64,000 bases of DNA from Bacillus sp. SD075 (GCF_017355165.1 NZ_JADILK010000001.1:186001-250000); one strand, 5' to 3'. Positions 1-13,389 are shown, counted from the first letter of the stretch. The notes: generated from the letters alone by a model not told the origin. Translations and numbers: made by a program.

Positions 1-2
1 AG

Positions 3-200
3 TGGACAAGGGTAGCAGCCATAGCAAAATCCCTGGGATTTGTTTGGGGAGGGGATTTTGAATTGTTCCGTGATTTTCCGCATCTTGGAATGTCAGGCGG
101 TTTATCCACGAGAGATCTTCAAAAGGGATGGAGGCCGAATCTTGTATCAAGAGTGGCGTCAGCGAACAGTGAAAATGAAGCTGGAAGGGAAAAACGATGA
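3..200 (+). CDS. C-terminal end of an M15-family peptidase (VanY/CwlK-like), cut by window start
   Basis: An open frame enters from the left edge and stops at TGA 198-200, giving 65 residues. It reads ...VAAIAKSLGFVWGGDFELF then RDFPHLGM and GLSTRDLQKGWRP. The WGGDF plus D-x-PH-x-x-M pattern is the C-terminal hallmark of the LD-carboxypeptidase/endolysin group of M15 (CwlK, phage endopeptidases), whose final zinc-ligand His lies in the PH motif. The family cuts peptide stems of peptidoglycan. The N-terminal half, including the other zinc ligands and any signal peptide, lies outside the window, so whether it is a host enzyme or a phage-type lysin cannot be told. It reads towards the ilv-leu leader with no strong terminator between. 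Confidence 0.75.
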   Translation, partial: WTRVAAIAKSLGFVWGGDFELFRDFPHLGMSGGLSTRDLQKGWRPNLVSRVASANSENEAGREKR

Positions 201-368
201 ACCGTTATTTGGGGAAATCATTATTAGTGACTGGCATCATGTGGGTAGATCGAGGGTATTTCAGTGGAGAAGTTTATTAGTTCTTTAATGATTTTGATGG
301 GATATACGACGTTTTTAAAAATTAAAAATTGAAAAAACTTTTTTTATAGAATGTGGTCATGATGGGTA

Positions 369-382
369 TGTAAGCGGATACA
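369..382 (+). promoter_or_regulatory. Putative CcpA cre site
   Basis: TGTAAGCGGATACA matches the cre consensus TGWAARCGYTWNCW at all but two positions. It is centred roughly 88 bases upstream of the start site implied by the promoter at 428-456. In B. subtilis CcpA activates ilv-leu from a cre site at about this distance (recalled). The match is seen; the function is inferred. Confidence 0.6.
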
Positions 383-400
383 ACAATTCTTTTAATTTGG

Positions 401-415
401 AATTATCTAAAAATT
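401..415 (+). promoter_or_regulatory. Putative CodY box
   Basis: AATTATCTAAAAATT differs from the 15-base CodY consensus AATTTTCWGAAAATT at two positions and ends 12 bases before the -35 element. CodY bound to GTP and branched-chain amino acids represses ilv-leu in B. subtilis, so a box here fits known biology. Confidence 0.6.
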
Positions 416-427
416 TAAAAAAACCTG

Positions 428-456
428 TTGACTACTACCTGAAATACACGTAAGAT
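428..456 (+). promoter_or_regulatory. Sigma A promoter of the ilv-leu operon
   Basis: TTGACT (428-433), a 17-base spacer and TAAGAT (451-456). Transcription would start near 463, about 40-50 bases before the T-box leader structure. Confidence 0.7.
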
Positions 457-504
457 AATCACAAATACAAGACATCAAACATAAGCGTTTCGAAAAATAT
501 GAAT

Positions 505-809
505 AATGCGAAAAGCATTGAAGAGGATAAGTAGTCTTTTAAAAAGGCAGTCACAGAGAGCCGGGTAGCTGAGAGCCGGTATTGTCCCAAAAGATGAACT
601 CACCTTGGAGTTTCAGCTTGAACGTCAGACTAGTAGGGCTGAACGGGTGCGTACCAGTACCCGTTACCAAAACAGAGAATAGTGTAAGCTATTCAAAGTG
701 CGCATGGAGTTTCATGCGAAAAAGGGTGGTACCGTGGAGTGGCTCATCAAGCCTTTTCACCCCTTTAACTTGCCGAGTGCAAGTACATTTGGGGTGAAAA
801 GGCTTTTTT
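505..809 (+). promoter_or_regulatory. T-box riboswitch, leucine-specific, upstream of ilvB
   Basis: The T-box core AAGGGTGGTACCGTGG lies at 722-737 and is followed by a terminator at 751-809. In the Stem I specifier region, GAACTCACC at 596-604 places the specifier codon CTC (Leu) at 599-601. Uncharged tRNA-Leu with anticodon GAG should pair there and, through the core, favour the antiterminator so that the whole operon is read under leucine starvation. The specifier is assigned by alignment to the usual GAA-NNN-C context; the exact 5' border is approximate. Short reading frames through this stretch are not genes. Confidence 0.92.
751..809 (+). terminator. T-box-controlled intrinsic terminator
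   Basis: GCCTTTTCACCCC (751-763) pairs perfectly with GGGGTGAAAAGGC (791-803), followed by six T. It competes with the antiterminator formed by the T-box core. Confidence 0.9.
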
Positions 810-882
810 GTATGCCTAAAAAGCTGAAAATTCTGAATGTTAAGAAAGAATTTAATGAAAAGCGAAGGAGGTTTTTGACGAA

Positions 883-2598
883 ATGACACAAAAGTCAGTT
901 GTTGCTGATCGGAAAAGTGGAAAGACACATTATAGTGGTGCCGAATTTCTGCTGGATGCATTGAAAAAGGAAAATGTTGAAGTCATCTTTGGTTATCCGG
1001 GAGGTTCTGTATTGCCGATTTACGACAAGCTTTACAGTTCAGAACTTTTTCATATTTTGACAAGGCACGAACAAGGTGCGATTCATGCAGCGGAAGGGTA
1101 CGCCAGGATTACCGGCAAGCCGGGGGTGGTCATAGTCACATCCGGTCCAGGGGCAACGAACATTGTCACCGGTTTGGCCGATGCAATGATTGATTCTTTG
1201 CCGCTTGTGGTAATTTCGGGTCAGGTAGCTACCAGTGTAATTGGTTCGGATGCTTTCCAGGAAGCTGATGTGCTGGGAATCACTACCCCGATCACAAAAC
1301 ATAACTATCAGGTAAGAAAGCCGGAAGACCTTCCGCGCATTATAAAAGAAGCCTTTTATATCGCTTCCAGCGGCCGGCCTGGTCCAGTATTAATCGATAT
1401 ACCTAAAGATATGGCCATCGTAGAAGGTGTATCGCCGGATAAGGAGCCAGAAATGAACCTTCCTGGCTATCAGCCGACGACCAAGCCGAATTACTTACAG
1501 ATCAGAAAGCTTGTTGAAGCAGTAAGCGGAGCGAAGAGACCGGTCATTCTTGCAGGAGCAGGAGTCCTGCATGCAAAGGCCTCCCATCTATTAAAGGAAT
1601 ATGTCGAGCAGCAAGGCATTCCCGTCGTCCACACCTTATTGGGTCTTGGGGGCTTTCCGGCGGAACATCCTCACTTTACCGGAATGGGTGGTATGCATGG
1701 CTGCTATGCAGCAAACATGGCGTTATCGAAATGTGATTTATTAATCAATATCGGTGCCAGGTTCGATGATCGATTGACTGGGAATCTAGCGAAATTTGCA
1801 CAGCATGCAACCGTGGCCCATATCGATATTGATCCAGCGGAAATCGGTAAAAATGTGCCGACAAAAATTCCTGTCGTCGGAAGTGCCAAGGAAGCACTGG
1901 CGGAGTTGATTGCGCAAAATGGCAAGAAACCGGAAATTGATGAATGGACAGCACAGCTGACTGCATGGAAGGAAGAGTTTCCATTGCGCTATACACATGA
2001 AGAAGGTGTACTGAAACCTCAGCGGGTCATCCAGATGCTTCATGAAAAAACGAATGGGGAGGCCATTGTTACGACGGATGTTGGACAGCATCAAATGTGG
2101 GCAGCACAATACTATCCGTTTAACAAACCGAATTCATGGGTCACTTCCGGTGGATTGGGGACGATGGGCTTTGGCTTACCTTCGGCTCTCGGAGCGCAAC
2201 TGGCGAATCCGAAAGCGACGGTGCTTTCCATTTCGGGGGATGGTGGATTCCAGATGTGCCTGCAGGAACTTTCAGTCATTGCCGAAATGAATCTGCCAAT
2301 CAAAATCATCATCGTCAACAACGGAGCACTCGGGATGGTAAGACAGTGGCAGGAACTCTTTCATGATAACCGTTTCTCACACAGTATTTTTCAATCGCAT
2401 CCGGATTTCGTGAAATTGGCCGATGCTTATGGGATTCCGGGATACAAAGTGACGACGGAGGAAGAAGCAAGCAACTGCCTGGATGTAGCGTTAAAGACTG
2501 ATGGTCCGGTGTTGATTGATTTCCGTGTAAAACAAAAAGAAAATGTCTTTCCGATGGTAGCACAAGGAAAAGGGCTTGATGAAATGGAAGGAGTTTAA
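883..2598 (+). CDS. ilvB: Acetolactate synthase large subunit
   Basis: Condenses two pyruvates to acetolactate, or pyruvate with 2-ketobutyrate, the first common step of valine, leucine and isoleucine synthesis; uses ThDP, Mg and FAD. The 571 residues show the usual three domains: N-terminal pyrimidine-binding domain with [10 protein letters not shown] near 38-47 and the catalytic Glu63 in RHEQGA, a central domain, and a C-terminal ThDP domain with GDGGFQM and a following VNN near 450-480. ATG 883 is preceded by AAGGAGG (865-871). First gene of the operon, controlled by the T-box; ilvH follows 3 bases after the stop. Full length for the family. Confidence 0.97.
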   Translation: MTQKSVVADRKSGKTHYSGAEFLLDALKKENVEVIFGYPGGSVLPIYDKLYSSELFHILTRHEQGAIHAAEGYARITGKPGVVIVTSGPGATNIVTGLADAMIDSLPLVVISGQVATSVIGSDAFQEADVLGITTPITKHNYQVRKPEDLPRIIKEAFYIASSGRPGPVLIDIPKDMAIVEGVSPDKEPEMNLPGYQPTTKPNYLQIRKLVEAVSGAKRPVILAGAGVLHAKASHLLKEYVEQQGIPVVHTLLGLGGFPAEHPHFTGMGGMHGCYAANMALSKCDLLINIGARFDDRLTGNLAKFAQHATVAHIDIDPAEIGKNVPTKIPVVGSAKEALAELIAQNGKKPEIDEWTAQLTAWKEEFPLRYTHEEGVLKPQRVIQMLHEKTNGEAIVTTDVGQHQMWAAQYYPFNKPNSWVTSGGLGTMGFGLPSALGAQLANPKATVLSISGDGGFQMCLQELSVIAEMNLPIKIIIVNNGALGMVRQWQELFHDNRFSHSIFQSHPDFVKLADAYGIPGYKVTTEEEASNCLDVALKTDGPVLIDFRVKQKENVFPMVAQGKGLDEMEGV

Positions 2599-2601
2599 TC
2601 A

Positions 2602-5729
<3,128 letters not shown>

Positions 5730-5744
5730 GAAGGGGAGATTTCG

Positions 5745-6857
5745 ATGAAAAGGAATATTGCGGTGCTTCAAGGAGATGGCATCGGGAAAGAAGTAACAAG
5801 AGGCGCTGTAGAAATCCTCGAAGCCGTTGCCCAAAGATATGGACACGATTTTGAGTTTCAATATGGTGAGATTGGAGGCGGAGCCATCGATAACACAGGT
5901 TCGCCCCTGCCGGATGAAACAGTGGAGATTTGTAAAAACAGCGATGCGGTATTATTAGGGGCCGTTGGAGGACCTAAGTGGGATGACCAGCCTGCGCACC
6001 TAAGACCGGAACGAGGGTTGTTGAAAATCCGAAAAGATTTGAATCTTTATGCTAACATCCGTCCAATCAGCTATTATTCCAGCTTGTCGGAATCTTCTCC
6101 TCTTAAAAAGGAATTCATTGAAGATGTGGATTTCGTGATTGTCAGGGAACTAACTGGCGGTCTTTATTTCGGAAAGCCAAGTGAGCGCGTTGAAAAAGAA
6201 GGGAAAGAGGCGGTCGTCGATACACTTTTCTATCAGAAAAGCGAAATGAAGCGCATCATTGAACTTGCTTTTGCATTAGCATCGGATCGAAAGAAAAAAG
6301 TAACATCTGTGGATAAAGCGAATGTTCTTGAATCCAGCAGGATGTGGCGTGAGACGGCTGAAGAAATTGCCAAGGACTATCCGGATGTAATGCTTGAACA
6401 TATGCTTGTCGATAATGCAGCCATGCAATTGATAAAAAACCCAAAACAATTTGATATTATCGTGACGGAGAATATGTTCGGTGATATTTTAAGCGATGAA
6501 GCTTCAGTATTGACTGGCTCGCTTGGAATGCTTCCTTCCGCCTCTATATCAACAAAAGGGCCTAATCTATATGAACCGATTCATGGTTCCGCCCCGGATA
6601 TTGCCGGCAAAAACCTGGCTAATCCGATTGGGACGATTTTATCAGCAGCTTCCATGCTGCGTCTATCCTTCGGTTTGGAAGATGAGGCACAAGCCGTTGA
6701 GAAGGCGGTGGAAACGGTCCTTGAATATGGCTTGAGAACAGGTGATATCGCAAATGGCCAACCGAATATTACGTCTACTTCAGAGATGATTGCAGAAATA
6801 AAAGCAAATCTTTTAGACCAGGAAGCCATTTCCAACATCATGGGAGCTTACGCATAA
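5745..6857 (+). CDS. leuB: 3-isopropylmalate dehydrogenase
   Basis: NAD-dependent oxidative decarboxylation of 3-isopropylmalate to 2-ketoisocaproate. The 370 residues form one isocitrate/isopropylmalate dehydrogenase domain: GDGIGKEV near 10-17, the NAD contact GAVGGPKWD near 73-81, the substrate Arg in [11 protein letters not shown], and the Asp-containing [12 protein letters not shown]. Starts 15 bases after leuA behind GGAAGGGGAG. A perfect hairpin with a T run (6866-6893) separates it from leuC. Confidence 0.96.
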   Translation: MKRNIAVLQGDGIGKEVTRGAVEILEAVAQRYGHDFEFQYGEIGGGAIDNTGSPLPDETVEICKNSDAVLLGAVGGPKWDDQPAHLRPERGLLKIRKDLNLYANIRPISYYSSLSESSPLKKEFIEDVDFVIVRELTGGLYFGKPSERVEKEGKEAVVDTLFYQKSEMKRIIELAFALASDRKKKVTSVDKANVLESSRMWRETAEEIAKDYPDVMLEHMLVDNAAMQLIKNPKQFDIIVTENMFGDILSDEASVLTGSLGMLPSASISTKGPNLYEPIHGSAPDIAGKNLANPIGTILSAASMLRLSFGLEDEAQAVEKAVETVLEYGLRTGDIANGQPNITSTSEMIAEIKANLLDQEAISNIMGAYA

Positions 6858-6865
6858 ACTTCTTT

Positions 6866-6893
6866 CACGGCCTAACATTAGGCCGTGTTTTTT
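6866..6893 (+). terminator. Intrinsic-terminator-like hairpin inside the operon, between leuB and leuC
   Basis: CACGGCCT (6866-6873) pairs perfectly with AGGCCGTG (6880-6887) across a 6-base loop and is followed by six T. It looks like a complete terminator, yet leuC and leuD lie downstream with no clear promoter of their own, so it may act as a partial terminator or as a 3' stabilising structure after processing. Confidence 0.75.
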
Positions 6894-6927
6894 AAAAAAA
6901 TATGAGTTTGAACGAGGTGGGATAAAG

Positions 6928-8337
6928 ATGGGAAAATCGATAATCGAGAAAATATGGGATCGTCATATTGTAAATGAAGAGGAGAATAAACCGGATTTAA
7001 TATATATAGACCTTCAATATATTCATGAAGTGACCTCTCCGCAAGCATTTGAAGGGCTGAGATTAAAAGGACGCAAAGTCAGGAGACCCGACCGTACTTT
7101 CGCGACGATGGATCATAATGTGCCAACTGTTAATCGCTATTTCATCGAGGATGATATTGCAAGGAAACAATTAGAGGCACTTGAGCAAAACTGTAAGGAG
7201 TTCGGTATCCGCCTTGCTGATTTAGACAGCCCGGAACAAGGTATCGTTCACGTTATCGGGCCGGAATTAGGGCTTACACAGCCAGGGATGACGATTGTCT
7301 GCGGAGACAGCCATACCTCCACACATGGTGCGTTTGGCTCGATTGCGTTTGGAATCGGTACGAGTGAGGTCGAGCATGTTTTGGCCACACAAACCCTATG
7401 GCAAACAAAACCCAAAACATTAAAGCTTGAGGTTAATGGCAAACTTGGTCATGGCGTCATGGCGAAAGATGTCATTTTATATGTGATTTCTAAATTCGGC
7501 GTCGATTTCGGTACGGGACATGTCATTGAGTATTGTGGTGAAGTTTTCCGGGATATGTCAATGGAAGAGAGAATGACGGTTTGTAATATGTCGATCGAAG
7601 GCGGGGCAAGAGCGGGGCTGGTAGCTCCCGATGAAACAACGTTCTCTTATTTGAAAGGACGTAAATATTTGCCGAAAGGAGAAGAGTTCGAGCAATGTGT
7701 CCAGGACTGGAAGTCGCTTTCCAGTGATGGGGATGCTGTATATGATCAAGAAATCATTCTTGATGGCAGTCTGATTTCACCAATGGTCAGCTGGGGGACA
7801 AATCCTGGAATGGCTAGTGGGGTGGACGGAAATGTACCTACCTTCGCAGAAGATATCATGGATCCTAAGGAACTGAATCGAGCGATTGAGTATATGGGTC
7901 TTGAGGAAGGCATGCCGATCACGGAAATTCCCGTACAACATGTATTCATAGGGTCGTGTACCAATTCACGCATTGAGGACTTACGGCAAGCCGCAGAAAT
8001 GATCGAAGGCCAAACTGTTCAAAAAGGGGTTCGGGCGATGGTCGTTCCCGGTTCACAAAGCGTCAAAAGGCAAGCGGAAGATGAAGGGTTGGATGAGGTT
8101 TTCAAATCTGCGGGCTTCGAATGGCGCGAATCGGGCTGCAGCATGTGCCTGAGCATGAACCCTGACGTGGTTCCAGCCGGTGAGCATTGTGCCTCCACGA
8201 GTAATCGGAACTTTGAAGGCAGGCAAGGGGCTGGGGCAAGAACACACCTGGTTAGTCCGGCTATGGCTGCCGCGGCCGCCATACATGGGAAATTTGTCGA
8301 TATTAGGAATTTGAAAAGAGCTGAACAAGTCCATTAA
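6928..8337 (+). CDS. leuC: 3-isopropylmalate dehydratase large subunit
   Basis: With LeuD isomerises 2- to 3-isopropylmalate through a [4Fe-4S] cluster. The 469-residue aconitase-type protein carries the three cluster cysteines: Cys344 in FIGSCTNSR and Cys404 and Cys407 in [19 protein letters not shown] near 126-139 is the family substrate-binding stretch. Start ATG 6928 follows GAGGTGG. Spaced 70 bases from leuB by the internal hairpin. Confidence 0.96.
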   Translation: MGKSIIEKIWDRHIVNEEENKPDLIYIDLQYIHEVTSPQAFEGLRLKGRKVRRPDRTFATMDHNVPTVNRYFIEDDIARKQLEALEQNCKEFGIRLADLDSPEQGIVHVIGPELGLTQPGMTIVCGDSHTSTHGAFGSIAFGIGTSEVEHVLATQTLWQTKPKTLKLEVNGKLGHGVMAKDVILYVISKFGVDFGTGHVIEYCGEVFRDMSMEERMTVCNMSIEGGARAGLVAPDETTFSYLKGRKYLPKGEEFEQCVQDWKSLSSDGDAVYDQEIILDGSLISPMVSWGTNPGMASGVDGNVPTFAEDIMDPKELNRAIEYMGLEEGMPITEIPVQHVFIGSCTNSRIEDLRQAAEMIEGQTVQKGVRAMVVPGSQSVKRQAEDEGLDEVFKSAGFEWRESGCSMCLSMNPDVVPAGEHCASTSNRNFEGRQGAGARTHLVSPAMAAAAAIHGKFVDIRNLKRAEQVH

Positions 8338-8365
8338 GAATACGAATTAACCGGAGGTGCAGAAA

Positions 8366-8965
8366 ATGGAACCCATTACTATATATAAAGGAAGAGCGGC
8401 GGCACTTGACCGAAAAAACGTGGATACGGACCAAATCATTCCAAAGCAATTTTTAAAAAGGATTGAGCGAAGCGGATTTGGCGAATTTTTATTCTATAAC
8501 TGGCGTTTTGATGAAAATGGAAAAAAACGTCCTGAATTTGAATTGAATCAGCCGCATAATCAAAACACGTCCATTTTAATAGCAGGTGAAAATTTTGGCT
8601 GTGGTTCTTCGCGTGAGCATGCCCCTTGGTCATTGAAAGACTATGGATTCGATATCATCATCGCTCCGTCTTATGCAGATATCTTTAAAAGTAATTGCAT
8701 GAAAAATGGCATGGTCCCCATCGCCTTAACCCAGACTGAAGTAAACTATTTAATGGAGAGAGTGACGGCACCCGATTATGAGTTGACGATCGACCTTCCC
8801 AATCAGACATTGAAAGATGGTCAAGGGTTTGAAACAAGTTTTGAAATTCATCCATATTGGAAGGAAATGCTCATCAAAGGCTGGGATGAAATTTCGATAA
8901 CGCTTCAATATGATAAAGAGATTTCTGCCTTTGAATCTCAAAAAAAGGCTGTTTCGAGTATTTAA
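8366..8965 (+). CDS. leuD: 3-isopropylmalate dehydratase small subunit
   Basis: Small, mobile domain of the LeuCD isomerase. Start chosen at ATG 8366 (MEPITIYKG) because GGAGGTG at 8353-8359 is its ribosome-binding site; an upstream in-frame GTG lies within that site. The 199 residues show the swivel-domain motifs VDTDQIIPKQFL and GENFGCGSSREHAPW, the latter forming the substrate-binding loop. Last gene of the operon, followed by a terminator at 8981-9023. Confidence 0.95.
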   Translation: MEPITIYKGRAAALDRKNVDTDQIIPKQFLKRIERSGFGEFLFYNWRFDENGKKRPEFELNQPHNQNTSILIAGENFGCGSSREHAPWSLKDYGFDIIIAPSYADIFKSNCMKNGMVPIALTQTEVNYLMERVTAPDYELTIDLPNQTLKDGQGFETSFEIHPYWKEMLIKGWDEISITLQYDKEISAFESQKKAVSSI

Positions 8966-8980
8966 TAGAAAAAGATCATT

Positions 8981-9023
8981 TCCCGTTCTCCTTTCTTATT
9001 TGAAAGGAAGCGGGATTTTTTTT
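8981..9023 (+). terminator. ilv-leu operon terminator
   Basis: TCCCGTTCTCCTTTC pairs with GAAAGGAAGCGGGA (one bulge), followed by eight T. Confidence 0.85.
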
Positions 9024-9065
9024 ATCGGAAAAGACGGAAAGACGTTCATCCGCCCATATAAATTT

Positions 9066-9094
9066 TTGTGTTTCCTGCTATTACATGCTAAACT
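9066..9094 (+). promoter_or_regulatory. Likely sigma A promoter of ysoA
   Basis: TTGTGT (9066-9071), 17-base spacer, TAAACT (9089-9094) with an extended -10 TGC just before it. Confidence 0.5.
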
Positions 9095-9130
9095 GTTTCT
9101 CAAAAAGCGAACGGTGAGGCGGAAAATAGG

Positions 9131-10165
9131 ATGGATGATGAGAACAACCAAAAGAAGGCTGGAGAAACCAAAATTATCGCCTTTCCAAATCTCGGTGAAA
9201 GGCTGATTGTAAAAGGACTGGATGAGCTTGGAAACAGAAACTTTAAAGAGGCTGCACAGCTTTTCAGCCAAGCCAGGGAATATGAGCCCGAAAATGATGA
9301 AGTTTGCATGGGGCTAGTGGTCTCGCTAGTCGAGCTTGAGTATTACCAGGAGTCAAAAGAGTTGTGTATAGAGATGCTGCATAAAGGTATCGGTGACTAT
9401 TTTCAACTGATCAATATTTATTTGATGGTACTGCTGCAATTAGGCGAGCATCAGGAAATGGTCACGACGATTGAGCTTCTATTTGAAGAAAGCCAAATTC
9501 CCTTTGATAAAGAGGAACATTTCGAAAAGATGCTTCAGTTCAGTAAAAGGGCCCTTGAGGATAAAAAAGAGGAGAAGGAAAGGCAAAATCAGCAGCTTTC
9601 AGAGGAATTGCAGGAGGATGAACTTTTTGAAGGGAAAACGGATAATGAAATGCTAATGGTCATTTCAAAACTCACGAATATCAATATTCGGCCGTTTATC
9701 CCTCAAATCGAAGAATTTCTACAAAAAGATGAGGGACACCCTTTCTTTAAAACGATGCTTCTTAACATCCTCATCGACCAGGAATATAACGAGGAATTGA
9801 CTCTGCGGAAATTCAATCAATCGAAGCCGGTCATACCAAGGGAATTGAAAAGTTTGAAGGAGACGGAATTCTATAAGAAGGTAACCGGACTGACCGAAGA
9901 GGAAATCAGTCAGGATAACCCAAGCTTATTTGAAATGGTCCATAGTTTGATCGAACGTCATTCTTTTTTATTGTTTCCTTTTGAACCCGGCGCTGAAAGC
10001 TTGCCTGCATGGGCAGCTGCCTACCACTCCTTGGCGGAAGAATACATGACCGGGGAAGTTTTCGGGAGGGGCTTATCCGGCCTTTACCAGGCTGATGAGG
10101 AAAACGTGGCTGATATTCTTTCCTTTATAAAAGAAATTGAAGAAATTTCTTATCCCATTATTTAA
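9131..10165 (+). CDS. ysoA: TPR-repeat protein, YsoA family
   Basis: A 344-residue soluble protein without signal peptide. Residues about 28-100 read as tetratricopeptide repeats (LGNRNFKEAAQLFSQAREYEPEN, then a second helix pair with YYQESKELCIEML), followed by a charged, coiled segment (about 135-165) and a helical C-terminal half. B. subtilis has a TPR protein, YsoA, at the same place between leuD and tig. TPR proteins act as protein-binding scaffolds; the partner is unknown, and a chaperone role is only suggested by the neighbouring trigger-factor gene. Own promoter, likely separate from tig. Confidence 0.8.
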   Translation: MDDENNQKKAGETKIIAFPNLGERLIVKGLDELGNRNFKEAAQLFSQAREYEPENDEVCMGLVVSLVELEYYQESKELCIEMLHKGIGDYFQLINIYLMVLLQLGEHQEMVTTIELLFEESQIPFDKEEHFEKMLQFSKRALEDKKEEKERQNQQLSEELQEDELFEGKTDNEMLMVISKLTNINIRPFIPQIEEFLQKDEGHPFFKTMLLNILIDQEYNEELTLRKFNQSKPVIPRELKSLKETEFYKKVTGLTEEEISQDNPSLFEMVHSLIERHSFLLFPFEPGAESLPAWAAAYHSLAEEYMTGEVFGRGLSGLYQADEENVADILSFIKEIEEISYPII

Positions 10166-10175
10166 GCTATTGCTG

Positions 10176-10203
10176 TTGTAACAGATTAATCCTGTGGTAT
10201 AAT
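10176..10203 (+). promoter_or_regulatory. Sigma A promoter of tig
   Basis: TTGTAA (10176-10181), 16-base spacer, TATAAT (10198-10203) with an extended TGG. The resulting leader of about 140 bases contains a 7-bp hairpin (AATCGTC 10222-10228 with GACGATT 10236-10242). Confidence 0.7.
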
Positions 10204-10351
10204 GTAGTGGTTGTAATGTACAATCGTCTAATTTTGACGATTTCCCCAATATTTTTTTTGGGTATATTTGAAGGATGACTTGTTAAGACTTGCAAAGCAT
10301 ATTCATCCAATGCTTATTATTGAAGTATATAGATTTTTTGGAGGGAAACAC

Positions 10352-11644
10352 ATGTCTGTAAAATGGGAAAAACAAGAAGGTAATCAAGGCGTACTAACAA
10401 TTGAAGTTGACGCTGCAAAAGTAAACGAAGGTTTAGACGCCGCTTTCAAAAAAGTAGTGAAACAAGTAAATGTACCTGGCTTCCGTAAAGGTAAAATGCC
10501 ACGTCAAATGTTCGAAAAAAAATTCGGCGTAGAATCGCTTTACCAAGATGCGCTTGATATCATTCTTCCGGATGCTTATGCAAATGCTGTCGAAGAAGCT
10601 GGAATTCAGCCTGTAGATCGTCCAGAAATCGACATCGAAAAAATGGAAAAAGGCGAAAACCTGATCTTCACTGCAACTGTAACAGTTAAGCCAGAAGTTA
10701 AATTGGGAGATTACAAAGGTGTTGAAGTTGAAAAATTCAATACTGAAGTAACTGACGAAGATGTTGAAAACGAATTGAAAACTTTGCAAGAGCGTCAAGC
10801 TGAGCTTGTTGTTAAAGAAGAAGGACAAGCTGCTGAAGGCGATACAGTCGTTCTTGATTTTGAAGGATTCGTAGATGGTGAAGCATTCGAAGGCGGAGCT
10901 TCAGAAAACCATTCATTGGAAATCGGTTCAAACTCTTTCATTCCCGGATTTGAAGAGCAACTAGTTGGTCTTGAAACTGGAGCTGAAAAAGATATTGAAG
11001 TTACATTCCCTGAAGAATACCATGCTGCTGAACTTGCAGGTAAACCAGCGGTATTCAAAGTGAAAATTCACGAAATCAAAACAAAACAACTTCCTGAATT
11101 GGATGATGAGTTCGCGAAAGATGTCGACGACGAAGTGGAAACTTTGGCTGAACTTAAAGAAAAAACAAAACATAAATTAGAGCATGACAAAAAACATGAA
11201 GAAGAAAACTTCATTCAAAACACTGTAATTGGTAAAGCTGTTGAAGGTGCAGAAATGGACGTTCCTGAAGCGATGATTTCAAACGAAGTTGACCGCATGA
11301 TGAATGAATTCTCTCAACGCATTCAATCTCAAGGTCTTAATTTGGAACTTTACTACCAATTCTCAGGTCAAGACGAAGAAGCTTTAAAAGCGCAAATGAA
11401 AGAAGAAGCTGAAGGGCAAGTTCGTACGAGCCTAACTCTTGAAGCGATCGCTGAAGTTGAAAAACTTGAAGCGACTGACGAAGATGTAGAAGCAGAACTT
11501 GCACAAATGGCTACTATGTACAATATGGAAGTTGACGCGATCAAACAAGCTCTTGGAAACTTAGAAGGAATCAAAGGCGATCTTAAAATTAAGAAAGCGA
11601 TTGACTTCTTGGTAGAAAACAGCAAAACAGTTGACGCAAAATAA
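10352..11644 (+). CDS. tig: Trigger factor, ribosome-associated chaperone
   Basis: Binds ribosomal protein L23 at the exit tunnel and shelters nascent chains. Start is ATG 10352 (MSVKWEK) behind GGAGGG at 10340-10345; the open frame upstream is leader sequence. The 430 residues show the three domains: N-terminal ribosome-binding domain with the signature GFRKGKMPR near 43-51, an FKBP-type prolyl isomerase domain at about 160-245 ([20 protein letters not shown]), and the helical substrate-binding C-terminal domain. Codon use is strongly biased, as expected for an abundant protein. Followed by its own terminator. Confidence 0.97.
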   Translation: MSVKWEKQEGNQGVLTIEVDAAKVNEGLDAAFKKVVKQVNVPGFRKGKMPRQMFEKKFGVESLYQDALDIILPDAYANAVEEAGIQPVDRPEIDIEKMEKGENLIFTATVTVKPEVKLGDYKGVEVEKFNTEVTDEDVENELKTLQERQAELVVKEEGQAAEGDTVVLDFEGFVDGEAFEGGASENHSLEIGSNSFIPGFEEQLVGLETGAEKDIEVTFPEEYHAAELAGKPAVFKVKIHEIKTKQLPELDDEFAKDVDDEVETLAELKEKTKHKLEHDKKHEEENFIQNTVIGKAVEGAEMDVPEAMISNEVDRMMNEFSQRIQSQGLNLELYYQFSGQDEEALKAQMKEEAEGQVRTSLTLEAIAEVEKLEATDEDVEAELAQMATMYNMEVDAIKQALGNLEGIKGDLKIKKAIDFLVENSKTVDAK

Positions 11645-11685
11645 TTTTTATAAATAAGTAGATTTAAATATTTCCTTTTAAAAAA

Positions 11686-11714
11686 ACAAGGCGCGAGTAA
11701 TCGTGCCTTGTTTT
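11686..11714 (+). terminator. tig terminator
   Basis: ACAAGGC (11686-11692) pairs with GCCTTGT (11705-11711) with additional pairing inside the loop, followed by a short T run. Confidence 0.75.
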
Positions 11715-12074
11715 ATACATATTGAGAATTAGGTTAATTTTAAATATCGGTTATTTCCTGATTGATTTTTTTTGGATTTCGGTGTAGATTAGTTCTAATA
11801 CCGCATATACATATTTATACAGCAAATCCTGCTTTTAAAAATCCAAAGTTTTGGGCATACTGGTAAAGGGCATATACATATTGATTGATTATTGTACTTA
11901 ATTAACAACTCGGACCGCGAGCATTTTTGTTACTAAACTTCCAAGAACATGATAAAATGCAAAACATACTAGGGATTTTGGAATGTTTAAGTAGATGTGC
12001 GCCCGATTTTTTTCATTACGATTGGGTACCGCTATGTAATAGAGTTGGAAGAGTATTTAAAGGGGTGAACGTAC
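11715..12074 (+). other. Gene-free leader region upstream of clpX
   Basis: About 360 AT-rich bases with no reading frame. It holds a 13-base direct repeat GCATATACATATT (11803-11815 and 11870-11882), a small hairpin (CGGTGTAGATTAGTTCTAATACCG area, 11780-11803) and a possible promoter, TTGTTA (11927-11932) with GATAAAAT (11951-11958). No CtsR operator or CIRCE element is visible. Confidence 0.5.
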
Positions 12075-13343
12075 ATGTTTAAATTTAATGATGAAAAAGG
12101 ACAGTTAAAATGTTCTTTTTGCGGTAAAACACAAGAACAAGTCCGTAAACTGGTTGCTGGTCCAGGTGTCTATATTTGTGACGAGTGTATAGAACTTTGT
12201 ACGGAGATCGTCGAAGAAGAGCTGGGCACTGATGAAGAAGTAGAATTCAGGGATGTTCCTAAACCTATGGAAATCCGTGAAATTCTTGACGAATATGTGA
12301 TTGGACAAGAACAGGCAAAGAAATCGTTGGCTGTCGCTGTTTACAACCATTATAAACGTATCAATTCCAATAGCAAAGTCGACGATGTCGAGCTTTCTAA
12401 AAGTAACATAGCCCTAATTGGACCGACTGGAAGCGGGAAAACCCTGCTTGCGCAAACATTGGCGCGATTACTGAATGTACCTTTTGCCATTGCTGATGCC
12501 ACTTCATTGACGGAAGCTGGATATGTTGGGGAAGATGTCGAAAACATCCTTCTAAAATTGATCCAAGCAGCTGATTATGATGTGGAAAAAGCGGAAAAAG
12601 GCATCATTTATATTGATGAAATCGATAAAGTTGCCCGTAAATCGGAAAATCCTTCTATTACACGTGACGTTTCTGGTGAAGGTGTGCAACAGGCTTTATT
12701 GAAAATTCTTGAAGGAACGGTTGCAAGCGTTCCGCCTCAAGGTGGACGTAAACATCCGCATCAGGAATTCATCCAAATCGATACGACCAATATTTTATTC
12801 ATCTGCGGCGGCGCCTTTGATGGCATCGAACCGATCATCAAACGCCGTCTGGGTCAAAAAGTCATTGGCTTTGGCTCTGATGTGAAAAAGGATGATATCG
12901 CAGAAAAAGAATTGCTTTCCAAAGTCCTTCCTGAAGACTTGCTTCGTTTCGGATTAATTCCGGAATTCATCGGACGTCTTCCGGTAATTGCGACTCTTGA
13001 GCAATTGGATGAAGCCGCTTTGATTGAAATCCTTACAAAGCCGAAAAATGCCCTTGTTAAACAATATCAAAAATTACTTGAGCTTGACGATGTGGAATTG
13101 GAATTCGAACAGGAAGCACTAAGTGAAATTGCTAAAAAGGCAATTGAACGTAAAACTGGTGCACGTGGTCTGCGATCCATCATCGAAGGCATCATTCTTG
13201 AAGTGATGTTCGATCTGCCTTCACGTGATGATGTTGCAAAATGTGTAATCACAGGCAGCACGATTTCGAAAAATGAATCACCAAAACTTGTCCTTAAAGA
13301 CGGTACCACCATCAAAGGTCAAGAAAAGAAAACATCTGCTTGA
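12075..13343 (+). CDS. clpX: ATP-dependent Clp protease ATP-binding subunit ClpX
   Basis: AAA+ unfoldase that feeds tagged proteins to ClpP. The 422 residues begin with the zinc-binding domain (Cys13, Cys16, Cys35, Cys38), then the AAA+ module with Walker A GPTGSGKT near 116-123, Walker B YIDEIDK near 180, and pore loop [11 protein letters not shown] 12075 follows AAGGGGTGA. Transcribed alone from a long leader, with a strong terminator behind it; clpP is not in the window, as usual in Bacillus. Confidence 0.97.
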   Translation: MFKFNDEKGQLKCSFCGKTQEQVRKLVAGPGVYICDECIELCTEIVEEELGTDEEVEFRDVPKPMEIREILDEYVIGQEQAKKSLAVAVYNHYKRINSNSKVDDVELSKSNIALIGPTGSGKTLLAQTLARLLNVPFAIADATSLTEAGYVGEDVENILLKLIQAADYDVEKAEKGIIYIDEIDKVARKSENPSITRDVSGEGVQQALLKILEGTVASVPPQGGRKHPHQEFIQIDTTNILFICGGAFDGIEPIIKRRLGQKVIGFGSDVKKDDIAEKELLSKVLPEDLLRFGLIPEFIGRLPVIATLEQLDEAALIEILTKPKNALVKQYQKLLELDDVELEFEQEALSEIAKKAIERKTGARGLRSIIEGIILEVMFDLPSRDDVAKCVITGSTISKNESPKLVLKDGTTIKGQEKKTSA

Positions 13344-13359
13344 TTATTAAGGAAAAGCA

Positions 13360-13389
13360 AGACTGCCAGTTCATCCTGGCAGTCTTTTT
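13360..13389 (+). terminator. clpX terminator
   Basis: AGACTGCCAG (13360-13369) pairs perfectly with CTGGCAGTCT (13376-13385), followed by T residues. Confidence 0.9.

Noticed and set aside
582-961. Short open frames on both strands before ilvB
   Set aside because: They run through the T-box structure and its terminator and lack ribosome-binding sites.
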